From contig NZ_ONZG01000006.1 of NCBI RefSeq assembly GCF_900302455.1, forward strand, positions 124,001-188,000: a stretch of DNA of 64,000 nt. The letters run 5' to 3'. The notes below the pieces were generated by a model, which was given only the letters and a program-made list of their open reading frames with translations, was not told the origin of the DNA and did no database searches. Positions 46,198 to 55,105 of this stretch are shown here, in pieces. The stretch is from Falsiruegeria mediterranea M17. Its GTDB lineage: Bacteria; Pseudomonadota; Alphaproteobacteria; Rhodobacterales; Rhodobacteraceae. Both the position numbers and the translations under genes were made by a program. Position 1 is the stretch's first letter. Each line of letters opens with the position of its first letter.

Positions 46198-46935
46198 TCA
46201 GAATTCCATATGCAAGCCAAACAGCACAGGGTCCAATGTGCTTTCGACATATTCGATGACCGTGTCATCCGCCGCTTTGGTAAGCCTGCGCAAACGCAAC
46301 ATCGGTTCGCCTGCCTTGCGCCCCATCAGTTGCGCGTCTTCATTGGAAAGCGCAGGCAGCACGCTTGCCCATTCATCCCCACTTGCGACGACAAGGCCCT
46401 TGGACCGCAGCGTCTCGGTCAAGGATCCTTTCTTCAGCCCCTCGTCGAGCACCTCAGAAAGCCCGTCCCGCCATGCGATACGGCTACGTTCCAGCGACAC
46501 TCCTTCACCTGTCTGAAGTCGGAACCGCAAGCGATCCACGGAAAGAAAGTCGGAGCCCAGGTTGTCAGGTGCCCCCGGAATGTCCATCGCTCCACGTGAT
46601 AGTCGCAGTACCCGTGTGCCAAGCTCCGTTTCACCGGAAGACAGGGCCACACTCCAACCGGATCGGTCGTCGATGGTTTTGCCGCCAAAGGTCACAAATG
46701 AGCCGATGCCGCTCTTGGTTGTGATCAACCCTCTGCTGCTCAGAATCTCAAGGCTCTTGCGCACGGTATTGCGACTTACCGAGAACCGCTTGACCAGAGC
46801 ATTCTCGCTGGCCAGCGGTGCCCCCTTGCCAAGAACGCCTGAACGAATTTCGTTCTCGAGCAAATGCGCGATCTTGACGGACTTGGAGGCGCCAATCAGT
46901 TCGCTACCTGTAGAGTCATGTTTATACTTGTTCAC
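46198..46935 (-). CDS. GntR-family regulator with UTRA domain (HutC subfamily, YegW-like)
   Basis: 245 aa. N-terminal winged helix (KIAHLLENEIRSGVLGKGAPLASENAL, then FSVSRNTVRKSLEIL) and a C-terminal UTRA ligand-binding domain. It is the first gene of the transport/glycohydrolase operon and probably represses it until the imported compound or its sugar phosphate binds. The GTG at 46933-46935 follows AAGGA by 6 nt. Confidence 0.88.
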   Translation of the reverse strand: MNKYKHDSTGSELIGASKSVKIAHLLENEIRSGVLGKGAPLASENALVKRFSVSRNTVRKSLEILSSRGLITTKSGIGSFVTFGGKTIDDRSGWSVALSSGETELGTRVLRLSRGAMDIPGAPDNLGSDFLSVDRLRFRLQTGEGVSLERSRIAWRDGLSEVLDEGLKKGSLTETLRSKGLVVASGDEWASVLPALSNEDAQLMGRKAGEPMLRLRRLTKAADDTVIEYVESTLDPVLFGLHMEF

Positions 46936-46943
46936 ACTTGTTC
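46926..46943 (-). promoter_or_regulatory. direct repeat over the GntR start, possible autoregulatory site
   Basis: GAACAAGT occurs twice with a 10-nt period (46926-46933 and 46936-46943), covering the ribosome binding site and start of the regulator. One helical turn of spacing would suit a protein bound on one face of DNA. No clear dyad is seen, so this is tentative. Confidence 0.3.
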
Positions 46944-47219
46944 CTTATCTGACTCACATCTGCGATGTCAATAACAGAAGACACCGCTGCGTTTGACCTG
47001 GAGAAAGCCGCGGTTTGTTCAGCAGCGAGGTGCAGTCGTTCAAACACGACGCAGCATTTGGCAAAGTGTGCTTGAACCAGACAGGTGTCGCTGAGCCAAA
47101 AGCGCCTGGTTTTCGCACTCCCACTATCGCCAACAATCTGTCAACGCCTTTGCCGCTGGACGCTGATGGGGCAATTGGGTAATCGGGTCGGGACTGATCG
47201 CACGAAAAGGAACCGCCCC

Positions 47220-48566
47220 ATGTCCGGACACGGCACGCCCATCCCGATGACCTCAAGCCCCTGTGGTCCGCTGAGCGGTGTGGCCGAGGTGCCGGGCGAC
47301 AAGTCGATCTCGCATCGTTCACTCATTCTGGGTGCCATGGCGGTGGGTGAAACCCGGATCACCGGATTGCTTGAGGGCGAGGATGTGTTGGATACCGCCA
47401 AGGCCATGCGCGCCTTTGGAGCCGAGGTGACCAAACATGAGGATGGCAGCTGGTCGGTGCATGGTGTGGGCGTTGGTGGTTTTGCCGAGCCCGACAACGT
47501 GATCGACTGCGGCAATTCGGGCACCGGTGTGCGGCTGATCATGGGGGCGATGGCCTCCTCTCCGATCACGGCGACCTTTACCGGCGACGCCAGCCTGAAT
47601 GGCCGCCCCATGGCCCGGGTGACCGACCCGCTGGCGCTGTTTGGAGCGCAGACCGTGGGCCGCAAGGGCGGGCGCTTGCCGATGACCATCGTGGGTGCAG
47701 CGGACCCTGTGCCGGTGCGCTACGAAGTGCCAGTCCCCTCGGCTCAGGTGAAATCCGCCGTTCTGCTGGCGGGCCTGAATGCACCGGGCCAGACCGTTGT
47801 GATCGAGAAGGAAGCCACCCGCGACCATTCTGAACGGATGCTGGCAGGATTTGGTGCCGAGATCACGGTCGAGGACACCGACGAGGGTCGGGTGATCACC
47901 CTGACAGGACGCCCTGAGCTGAAACCGCAGGTCATTGCCGTGCCGCGTGATCCGTCCTCGGCGGCCTTTCCCGTCTGTGCCGCTCTGCTTGCACCGGGCT
48001 CGGACGTTCTGGTGCCGGGCATTGGCCTGAACCCGACGCGCGCAGGGCTGTTTACCACGCTGCGCGAGATGGGCGCTGATCTGACCTATGAGAACGAGCG
48101 GGAAGAGGGCGGCGAGCCGGTCGCGGACCTGCGCGCGCGGTATTCGCCCAACATGAAGGGCATTGAGGTGCCGCCCGAGCGCGCGGCGTCGATGATCGAC
48201 GAATACCCGGTGCTGTCCGTTGTCGCCGCAAATGCTACCGGCACCACGATGATGGCGGGCGTCAAGGAGCTGCGGGTCAAGGAAAGTGACCGGATTGATG
48301 CCATGGCCCGAGGCCTGCGCGCCAATGGTGTCACCGTGGACGAGGGTGACGATTGGTGGTCGGTCACAGGACTGGGCATCGGCAACGTTCCGGGTGGCGG
48401 CACCTGCGAAAGCTATCTGGATCACCGCATCGCCATGTCCTTCATGGTGATGGGCATGGGTGCGCAATCGCCAGTTTCGGTCGATGACGGTGGCCCGATC
48501 GCCACGTCTTTCCCGATCTTCGAGCCGCTGATGGCCAGCCTTGGGGCAAAGGTCGCGCGGGGTTAA
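47220..48566 (+). CDS. aroA: 5-enolpyruvylshikimate-3-phosphate synthase, class II-like
   Basis: 448 aa. Sixth step of the shikimate pathway. It has the N-terminal [14 protein letters not shown], substrate loop [32 protein letters not shown] and the C-terminal [13 protein letters not shown]. The SAQVKS and RDHSERML motifs mark class II enzymes (the CP4 type). The residue equivalent to CP4 Ala100 is Gly here (GNSGTGVRL), so glyphosate tolerance should not be assumed. The ATG at 47220 is used; the 284-nt upstream gap holds its promoter and that of the divergent GntR. Confidence 0.95.
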   Translation: MSGHGTPIPMTSSPCGPLSGVAEVPGDKSISHRSLILGAMAVGETRITGLLEGEDVLDTAKAMRAFGAEVTKHEDGSWSVHGVGVGGFAEPDNVIDCGNSGTGVRLIMGAMASSPITATFTGDASLNGRPMARVTDPLALFGAQTVGRKGGRLPMTIVGAADPVPVRYEVPVPSAQVKSAVLLAGLNAPGQTVVIEKEATRDHSERMLAGFGAEITVEDTDEGRVITLTGRPELKPQVIAVPRDPSSAAFPVCAALLAPGSDVLVPGIGLNPTRAGLFTTLREMGADLTYENEREEGGEPVADLRARYSPNMKGIEVPPERAASMIDEYPVLSVVAANATGTTMMAGVKELRVKESDRIDAMARGLRANGVTVDEGDDWWSVTGLGIGNVPGGGTCESYLDHRIAMSFMVMGMGAQSPVSVDDGGPIATSFPIFEPLMASLGAKVARG

Positions 48567-48581
48567 CCCCCTCGCTGTCGC

Positions 48582-48767
48582 TTAGATATAGCCGAGTGAC
48601 CAGACCACGGTGCCGATGCCAAGGGCGAACCACACCAGCAATACGGTCCAATAGGTCCACGGATCCTCGTCGCTTGCGACGGGTTCCCACAGGTATGTGT
48701 AGCCCATGAACAGATCCTTGACCGCCCAAAGGATCAGGCCGATGCCGACGTAAAACCAGATATCCAT
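48582..48767 (-). CDS. small two-helix membrane protein
   Basis: 61 aa with two membrane segments (about 5-22 and 38-57) joined by an acidic, aromatic loop (YLWEPVASDEDPWTYW). No family recognised. It is convergent with aroA across 15 nt. Confidence 0.6.
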   Translation of the reverse strand: MDIWFYVGIGLILWAVKDLFMGYTYLWEPVASDEDPWTYWTVLLVWFALGIGTVVWSLGYI

Positions 48768-48921
48768 GATCGTCTCTTGAATTGAGTGAGTGTACGTTCT
48801 TTAACATACTCCATCCGAGCCCTGCAATTGCGATTGACGGGGAAATAAGTGAACGATAACTCAATTTTCATGTTACACTCTGATTGCGCCGTTTTGAACA
48901 GGCGCAATCAGGGAGAGATAG

Positions 48922-50133
48922 ATGTTCAAACAATCCATTATTCAGGCGCTGACCGTGACCGGGTTTGCGCTTTTGCCCACATGGGTCGCTGCCTTTGATC
49001 AAGTGGATCCGGCCGAGGTGGGCTTTGATCCGGACAAGGTGGCCGGTATCGCGCAGATGCTGGACAGGGACTTGGCCGAAGGGCGTATTCTGGGCGGCAC
49101 GGTTTCGATCCTGCGGAACGACAGGCTGGCACTGCACCACGCGACGGGTAAACGGACACCCGATGGCCCAAACCAAGAGATCGACGACATTTTCCGGATC
49201 TTTTCAATGACCAAACCCATCGTCTCGGTCGCGGCCATGATACTGGTCGAACGCGGGCATTTGGAACTCGACGCGCCACTCAGCCAATACATCCCCGAAT
49301 TTGCCGAAACCAAACTGATCGAGGTGAGCGGTCTTTATGAGCCCGAACGCGAGATCACTGTCCGAGATCTGCTGCGACACACTTCGGGCATCGTTTACGG
49401 GTTCTTCGGCGACACATTTGCGCGCGACGAATACAAGAAACACAACCTGCTGGACACCGCGGTCAGTACCGGCGATCACGCCCGTCTGATCGCCAGGCTG
49501 CCGTTGGAACATGAACCCGGCGCGGCCTGGGAATACGGCAGGTCAACGGATGTTTTGGGCCATGTGATCGAAGTTGTTTCAGGGCAGCGGCTCGATCAGT
49601 TCCTGCAGGCCGAGGTCCTGGATCCCCTGAACATGATCGACACCGCATTCTTTGTGCCACAGGACAAGGACGACCGTATCGCCCTGCCAGGCCAGCAGGG
49701 GTTCCTGTTCGATCCCATGATCGAACCTGCCTATCACTCGGGCGGCAGTGGCCTGATGTCGACCGCGCCGGATTACCTGCAATTTGTAGGTATGCTGTTG
49801 AACGGCGGTGAGTTGGATGGCGTTCGCATCCTGAAACCCGAAACCGTGGCGGATATGGGTAGGGATCAATTGATTGGTGTGCGTCCGGGCAATTATGACC
49901 TCTTGGGGGACGAGAACACCTTTGGCCTGGGCTTTGCTGTGCGTCAGTCTGAGGCGGGAACTGGCAAGGGCTCGGTCGGGGACATGTGGTGGGGCGGCTT
50001 TGCCGGAACCTACTTCTGGATTGATCCGGCGAAGGACATGGCCGTTGTCTTCATGATTCAGAATCCTGAACAGCGCGAATACTACCGCCCGGTCTTGCGC
50101 AACGCGGTCTATGAGGCTCTGACAGGCAACTAA
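48922..50133 (+). CDS. exported beta-lactamase-fold serine hydrolase (class C/esterase-like)
   Basis: 403 aa. A signal peptide ends near VAA-FDQ. The nucleophile S95 is in SMTK (Ser-x2-Lys); the second motif is AWEYGRST (Tyr), and GGF near the C-terminus stands in for KTG. This set fits family VIII esterases or D-aminopeptidase/PBP4*-like proteins as well as class C beta-lactamases. Periplasmic; substrate unknown. It and the small membrane gene separate aroA from cmk. Confidence 0.8.
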   Translation: MFKQSIIQALTVTGFALLPTWVAAFDQVDPAEVGFDPDKVAGIAQMLDRDLAEGRILGGTVSILRNDRLALHHATGKRTPDGPNQEIDDIFRIFSMTKPIVSVAAMILVERGHLELDAPLSQYIPEFAETKLIEVSGLYEPEREITVRDLLRHTSGIVYGFFGDTFARDEYKKHNLLDTAVSTGDHARLIARLPLEHEPGAAWEYGRSTDVLGHVIEVVSGQRLDQFLQAEVLDPLNMIDTAFFVPQDKDDRIALPGQQGFLFDPMIEPAYHSGGSGLMSTAPDYLQFVGMLLNGGELDGVRILKPETVADMGRDQLIGVRPGNYDLLGDENTFGLGFAVRQSEAGTGKGSVGDMWWGGFAGTYFWIDPAKDMAVVFMIQNPEQREYYRPVLRNAVYEALTGN

Positions 50134-50226
50134 GCGCTGTCCCCGGCATGGAAAACGCAGCGCCGGGGATTGCCAAAGCGGCGCCCAGATCAAATAAGGT
50201 GAGACAGACCTTGTTAGGGGAGCTCC

Positions 50227-50844
50227 ATGCGTTTCACCATCGCTATAGACGGACCGGCCGCAGCCGGCAAAGGCACGATTTCAAAGGGCGTGTCGGCGCA
50301 TTTCGGCTTTGCGCATCTGGACACCGGGCTGCTCTACCGCGCCGTTGGCCGTCGGACGCTGGATGGTGAAGCGGCCGAGGCCGCCGCGTTGGAGCTGAGG
50401 CCCGAAGATCTGGAGCGTGACGACCTGCGCACTGCGCATGTGGCGCAGGCCGCCAGCAAGGTCGCCGTCATCCCCGAAGTGCGCGCGGCATTGGTGGACT
50501 TCCAGCGCACCTTTGCCCGCCGCGAGGGTGGGGCGGTGCTGGACGGCCGCGATATCGGTACGGTGATCTGTCCCGAAGCCGAGGTAAAGCTCTATGTCAC
50601 CGCCACGCCCGAAGTGCGCGCCGAGCGCCGCTATCTGGAGTTGGCGGGCAAGGGAGCGGATATCAGCCGCGAACAGGTGCTGGCCGATGTCAAGGAACGC
50701 GACGCCCGCGATATGGAGCGCGCGCAGGCCCCACTGATCCCTGCCAAGGACGCGAATTTGGTGGACACCAGCGAGCTGTCGATCGACGACGCGCTGGCGG
50801 CAGCCATCGCCATCGTGCAGGGCAGGTTACCGCATGACGGTTGA
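50227..50844 (+). CDS. cmk: cytidylate kinase
   Basis: 205 aa. Phosphorylates CMP and dCMP. The P-loop is GPAAAGKGT at 9-17; [11 protein letters not shown] binds the nucleotide, and [21 protein letters not shown] is the hallmark core. The gene starts shortly after GGGGAGCTCC. rpsA, its usual downstream neighbour in many proteobacteria, is absent here. Confidence 0.95.
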   Translation: MRFTIAIDGPAAAGKGTISKGVSAHFGFAHLDTGLLYRAVGRRTLDGEAAEAAALELRPEDLERDDLRTAHVAQAASKVAVIPEVRAALVDFQRTFARREGGAVLDGRDIGTVICPEAEVKLYVTATPEVRAERRYLELAGKGADISREQVLADVKERDARDMERAQAPLIPAKDANLVDTSELSIDDALAAAIAIVQGRLPHDG

Positions 50845-50921
50845 GCCGATCACCAACCTGTGTATCGCTCATCGGTGCGCGCCTCCCTAGGCTTGGAATA
50901 TCCCAAACCCGGAGGCCCGCC

Positions 50922-51470
50922 ATGATCCGTCTTGTCCTGCTCTTGTCGATGCTGTCCCTGGGCACGATGACCGCTGCTCAGGACGCGGAGGAAGCGCCCA
51001 AGGCCAGCGAAGCCGAACAGCCGATGACTTATGAACGGCTGGGTAAGATCATCTTTGTCCTCGATCCTGATGCACAGCCACGCGGTCCGGGGTTCGAGCT
51101 GTCCGTTGCAGGCGTGCCGATTATCGTGGTGACTGATCCGGTCGCCGACCGCATGCGCGCCATGGTTCCGATCCGCCGAGCAGACGAACTGACAAGTGAA
51201 GACATGCAGCGGATGATGCAGGCCAATTTCGATACCGCGCTCGACGCCCGCTATGCCATTGCCAACGGCACGCTATGGGCTGCGTTCATTCACCCGCTGT
51301 CGCCGCTGGAAAAGGATCAGTTCATCTCGGGCCTGGCGCAGACCGTCAACATCGCCAAAACCTACGGAACGCTTTATTCGGGGGGCGCCGCGCAATATGG
51401 CGGCGGCGACAGCGGCAATCTGCAACGCGCGCTGATCGAGGAACTTCTCAAGAAGGGCGAAGAGATCTAA
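50922..51470 (+). CDS. exported protein of unknown function
   Basis: 182 aa with a signal peptide (MIRLVLLLSMLSLGTMTAAQ) and then an acidic linker. The soluble domain is mixed alpha/beta with LGKIIFVLDPDAQPRG, a Pro-Ile-Ile-Val-Val strand and a long helix LDARYAIANGTLWAAFIHPLS; this is reminiscent of YbjN/secretion-chaperone-like folds but I cannot confirm it. The ATG at 50922 follows GGAGG by 6 nt. Probably periplasmic. Confidence 0.7.
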   Translation: MIRLVLLLSMLSLGTMTAAQDAEEAPKASEAEQPMTYERLGKIIFVLDPDAQPRGPGFELSVAGVPIIVVTDPVADRMRAMVPIRRADELTSEDMQRMMQANFDTALDARYAIANGTLWAAFIHPLSPLEKDQFISGLAQTVNIAKTYGTLYSGGAAQYGGGDSGNLQRALIEELLKKGEEI

Positions 51471-51680
51471 GCAGGTGCAAGCGGATTGGCGGCGATCGGA
51501 GCCAATGTTGCAAGACTGCGAAGCGAAACATGCTGTCGCGACAGCGCTGTTTGCACCAACCCCCGTATTTCTACAGCGCGGGTGATGGCCCCCAAAATGA
51601 ATGTATTTTGCGAAACCCTGGTCAAAAGGGCATACTTGGACGCAGATTGTTTTCTAGATTTCCCTCTAGGATTTCTTCCG

Positions 51681-53198
51681 ATGGTGGTTAAACAACCCAA
51701 TATTCTGACGCGATGCGTTGCAGCGATTGGCTTATCGATCCGCTCCAAACTGCTGATTGCATTCATGGGCATCACCGGTCTGCTTGTCGCCTTGTCGCTT
51801 TTTGGGCTCTACTCATTGCAGCAGTCTCACGCCCGTACCCAAGCATTGATCCGAGATCAGGAGCGCATCGAGTATTTCACCCAAATCCACGCATATGTCG
51901 GCGATCTTATCGCGATGACTGTCGGACAATACACACCCTATGGGCTCAACAATGCGGGGTCAGGGGGATTTTTTGGCGCCCCAGTTGATGCTCGTGTCGG
52001 CGACCTTCAATTGTTCGTTGCCAAGGGCGTTCGGCACTTCGGGCAAGCTGGCATGCAGGACGCGGACCTAGTTGCGCGCCTTCGGTTTGAGTTGGCGGTT
52101 CTCCGGCCACATGCCATCGAGGTGCAACGCCTGCGTCGCGAAGAAGGCAAGCCGGTGGCAGCCCCTTATGCCATGGAAAAACTGTTTGAACCGCTGCGCA
52201 GCATTCAGCGCGATGTTTATACCGTCGTCCAAGGCATCGAAAGAGACATGGCCGCCAAGGCCAGGTCGACGGCTGTGGCCTATCAGACCTCGCGCCAATT
52301 GGTGGTTACTTCGGCAATGGTCGCCGTAGGCATATCGCTCTTGCTGGGCTATGCCATCTCGTCCTCTCTGATCTGGCCGGTTCGGCGGATCGGACAAACG
52401 CTGGATACAGTTGCCAAAGGGGGCTTTGACGCCCGTGTCTCTGTTCCAAATCGGGATGAGCTCGGCGAGTTGGCTCACAATGTCAACGCCACGAGTGAGC
52501 AGCTTGGCGACCTCTACCAAGAAGTCGAAAGCCAGCGTGCAGAGTTGGCAAAAGAGCATGCCAAGTCTGAGGCGCTTTTGTACAACCTGCTGCCCGCCGA
52601 CATAGCAGCCCGCCTGAAGCTCGAACCGGACAGGACAATCGCCGATAGCCTCCCCAGGGTGGCGATCCTGTTTGCCGACATCGTGGATTTCACGCCCAGG
52701 GCCGTTTCATTGCCGCCCGAGGATGTCGTGGGTTTTCTGAACAAGATATTCAGTGCCTTTGATGAGCTGGCGGAAAAACACGGGCTGGAAAAGGTCAAGA
52801 CCATCGGGGACGCCTATATGGTTGCCGCCGGGATGCCGTCCCCAGTCGGGGACCCGGTCCATCGCGTGGCAGAGATGGCCCTGGACATGCAACGGGTCGT
52901 GATCGAGATGTCTTCGGAGTTTCCCGAAGGCCTTGAGGTTCGCATCGGGCTTCACGCAGGTCCGGCCGTGGCTGGTGTTATCGGGAGCCGAAAGCTGTTC
53001 TACGACGTTTGGGGCGAGACGGTGAATACAGCCTCTAGAATGGAAAGCCTCGGGGAACCGGGCCGCATTCAAGTCACTGCAGAGGTAAAGGCAGAGCTGG
53101 AACCGGGGTTCCAATTTGTTCCACGCGGGCTGGTCGACGTCAAAGGTATTGGCGAGGTGGAGACCTGGTGGTTGTCTGGAAAGCAGGCTGCAGCTTAG
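51681..53198 (+). CDS. membrane-bound class III adenylate cyclase with HAMP domain (second copy)
   Basis: 505 aa. TM1 at about 20-43, an extracytoplasmic helical sensor (45-205), TM2 at 207-230, HAMP 232-285, a coiled signalling helix ending LLYNLLPADIAARLK, and a cyclase domain (326-490). Metal aspartates D333 and D377, purine-contacting K373 and D442 (FYDVWGE), and N449/R453 are all present, so it should make cAMP. The Lys-Asp pair argues against guanylate cyclase. The ATG at 51681 follows AGGA by 9 nt; longer readings contain no sensible signal. The sensor is four-helix-bundle-like and differs from the first cyclase. Confidence 0.9.
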   Translation: MVVKQPNILTRCVAAIGLSIRSKLLIAFMGITGLLVALSLFGLYSLQQSHARTQALIRDQERIEYFTQIHAYVGDLIAMTVGQYTPYGLNNAGSGGFFGAPVDARVGDLQLFVAKGVRHFGQAGMQDADLVARLRFELAVLRPHAIEVQRLRREEGKPVAAPYAMEKLFEPLRSIQRDVYTVVQGIERDMAAKARSTAVAYQTSRQLVVTSAMVAVGISLLLGYAISSSLIWPVRRIGQTLDTVAKGGFDARVSVPNRDELGELAHNVNATSEQLGDLYQEVESQRAELAKEHAKSEALLYNLLPADIAARLKLEPDRTIADSLPRVAILFADIVDFTPRAVSLPPEDVVGFLNKIFSAFDELAEKHGLEKVKTIGDAYMVAAGMPSPVGDPVHRVAEMALDMQRVVIEMSSEFPEGLEVRIGLHAGPAVAGVIGSRKLFYDVWGETVNTASRMESLGEPGRIQVTAEVKAELEPGFQFVPRGLVDVKGIGEVETWWLSGKQAAA

Positions 53199-53543
53199 GA
53201 CTTGTCCTTCATACGAAATTGTTGGGAACCAACGCGGCCCATTCCAAGAGTTGTGTTCTCGTCAACAAGAGAGGAGGCCGGAGCAACCTTTCGGCGCTCC
53301 GGCCCAACCCGCCGTTCGTGAGTGATGGCAGGACGTCGTAGTCCACGGCGGGTGTATCTGATCCTTGCTGAGCAAAGACCGTGCCGCCGTCGGAACATCG
53401 TCAAAATCCGGTCCGGGGAGGCAATCTGTCGGACGTACCTATGTCCCCGGAACGAAGGGTTCAATTAAGGTTTTCCATAGTTCGAAGCGGAAAAAGCGTC
53501 GAGACTTAGCCCAAACTGGCGATTTCCCACTCATGACCTTACG
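53199..53543. other. 345-bp gap without a recognisable gene
   Basis: Between the cyclase and sulfatase stops. It holds a hairpin GGCCGGAGC (53276-53284) / GCTCCGGCC (53296-53304) with an 11-nt loop and no T-tract. Short frames on both strands are arginine-rich and match nothing I know. Possibly decayed coding sequence. Confidence 0.5.
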
Positions 53544-55022
53544 TCAATGCGTGTCCTTTTGCCTGTTCAGCTCCGCTTGCTCAACGGGTGTTGGCGTGTG
53601 GTTGAACACAAAGGCCGTGCGACAGGCCTCTTCCCCGCCAAGTTCTGCGATCTTGAGGCGCTGATCGGCAAAGGCGCGGGCGTTGATGTCCTCGGGGTCA
53701 CATATCTCGCGCAGGCGCCGTTCGCCTTCGATCAGGGCTGCCCGAACCTCGGGATCATTTACGCCGTCCACGGCACGGTTCACCTGTTCATGCGGGTCCG
53801 TGTTCAAATCAAAAAGCTGCGGTGAATGGCCCACGTAGTGCACGTATTTCCAGTGTCCCCACCGCACCATGAACGTCCCGGTCTTGGAGCCGCCGTCATG
53901 ATACTCGCTGAACCCTGTGCGATCCAAATCATCCGGCGCATTGGCAATATTGCGCAGGGACATGCCTGGCAGCTCCGCGCTGGCATCGTCCTCGGGCACT
54001 GCGCAGACCTCGCGCGCGGTGGCCGCGATATCGACCAGGTTGGTGCAGGTTGCCACCCGGTGCCCGGCGGGAACCCCCGGACCTGCGGCGATCATCGGGA
54101 CACCGGCGCTGGCCTCGTACATCACCTGTTTGGTCCAGAACCCCTGATCCCCCATCATGTCACCGTGGTCCGAAACATACAGGACCACTGTGTTTTCCAA
54201 CTGCCCGCTCTCTTCCAGCGCTTTCAGGACGCGGCCCACACAGTCATCCATGAAGGACGTCAGCCCGTAGTAGGCCACCTTGGCCTCGCGCATCTTCTGT
54301 TCGTCGAAATAGTCGTCGTAGTGGAAGAAGTCCTTGATGTTGCGCAGCTCGGGGTGATCGGGGATGTCCTGGCCGTAACCCACCGGCAAATCCATATCCG
54401 CGGGGTCATAAAGCGCCGACCACCCCTCGGGGCAGGTGAGGGGGTAATGTGGGCTGACCAGCGACACGAAAGCCGCCCAGGGATGCTCTTGGCGTGCAGG
54501 GTCGGCCAGCCAGGCCTCGGCCGCGTCCGTGATGGCCAGGTCATAGTCGGTGTAGGTCGACGGGCCGACACCGACATCGCCAGCCAGTTCTGCAGCAGAG
54601 TCATAGGGCGGCGGGTTTTCCCGCAGCAGACCCACGGCCCAGCCCACGCCCCCCACCACATGCATTGGCAGGATCTCCTCGGAAAACCCGTTGTCATCCT
54701 CGCCAGAGCGGAAATGCAGCTTGCCGATGCTCACCACCTCGCGCCCCGCGTCACGAAGTTGGCCCATCCAACTGCGCGGATGCCCGGTGTAGGGTGTGGC
54801 GCTGTCCCAATTGCCGGTCTTGTGCACCCAATCGCCCGCCGCCAGCGCGGCCCGCGTGGGCACGCACATGGGCGAGGGGGTATAGGCTGCGTCATAAATC
54901 GTGCCACGTGCAGCCAAGGCATCCAGGTTTGGCGTCTTCACGATCGGATGACCCGCGCAACCCATCGCATCTTTGCGATGTTCATCCGAGATAATGACCA
55001 GGAAATTGGTGTGGTTGCTCAT
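53544..55022 (-). CDS. sulfatase (arylsulfatase/choline-sulfatase type)
   Basis: 492 aa. The formylglycine motif is C53-VPT-R57 (CVPTRAALAAG). Metal residues are expected in ISDEHR near the N-terminus and in VLYVSDHGDMMGD. No signal peptide, so cytosolic, as in choline sulfatases and type I sulfatases activated in the cytoplasm. It needs a formylglycine-generating enzyme encoded elsewhere. It lies 83 nt downstream of the acyl-CoA ligase on the same strand. Confidence 0.88.
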   Translation of the reverse strand: MSNHTNFLVIISDEHRKDAMGCAGHPIVKTPNLDALAARGTIYDAAYTPSPMCVPTRAALAAGDWVHKTGNWDSATPYTGHPRSWMGQLRDAGREVVSIGKLHFRSGEDDNGFSEEILPMHVVGGVGWAVGLLRENPPPYDSAAELAGDVGVGPSTYTDYDLAITDAAEAWLADPARQEHPWAAFVSLVSPHYPLTCPEGWSALYDPADMDLPVGYGQDIPDHPELRNIKDFFHYDDYFDEQKMREAKVAYYGLTSFMDDCVGRVLKALEESGQLENTVVLYVSDHGDMMGDQGFWTKQVMYEASAGVPMIAAGPGVPAGHRVATCTNLVDIAATAREVCAVPEDDASAELPGMSLRNIANAPDDLDRTGFSEYHDGGSKTGTFMVRWGHWKYVHYVGHSPQLFDLNTDPHEQVNRAVDGVNDPEVRAALIEGERRLREICDPEDINARAFADQRLKIAELGGEEACRTAFVFNHTPTPVEQAELNRQKDTH

Positions 55023-55105
55023 GAGGCTGCCTTTCGTATCGTACCTGACGAAAAAGGCGGGTGCCGAAAACACCCGCCTGATCCCTTCATCCAAGCCCTA
55101 GCATG

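Noticed and set aside
53195-53464. 89-codon minus-strand frame as a transposase remnant
   Set aside because: Arg-rich with no DDE or helix-turn-helix features; no inverted repeats or target duplications found.
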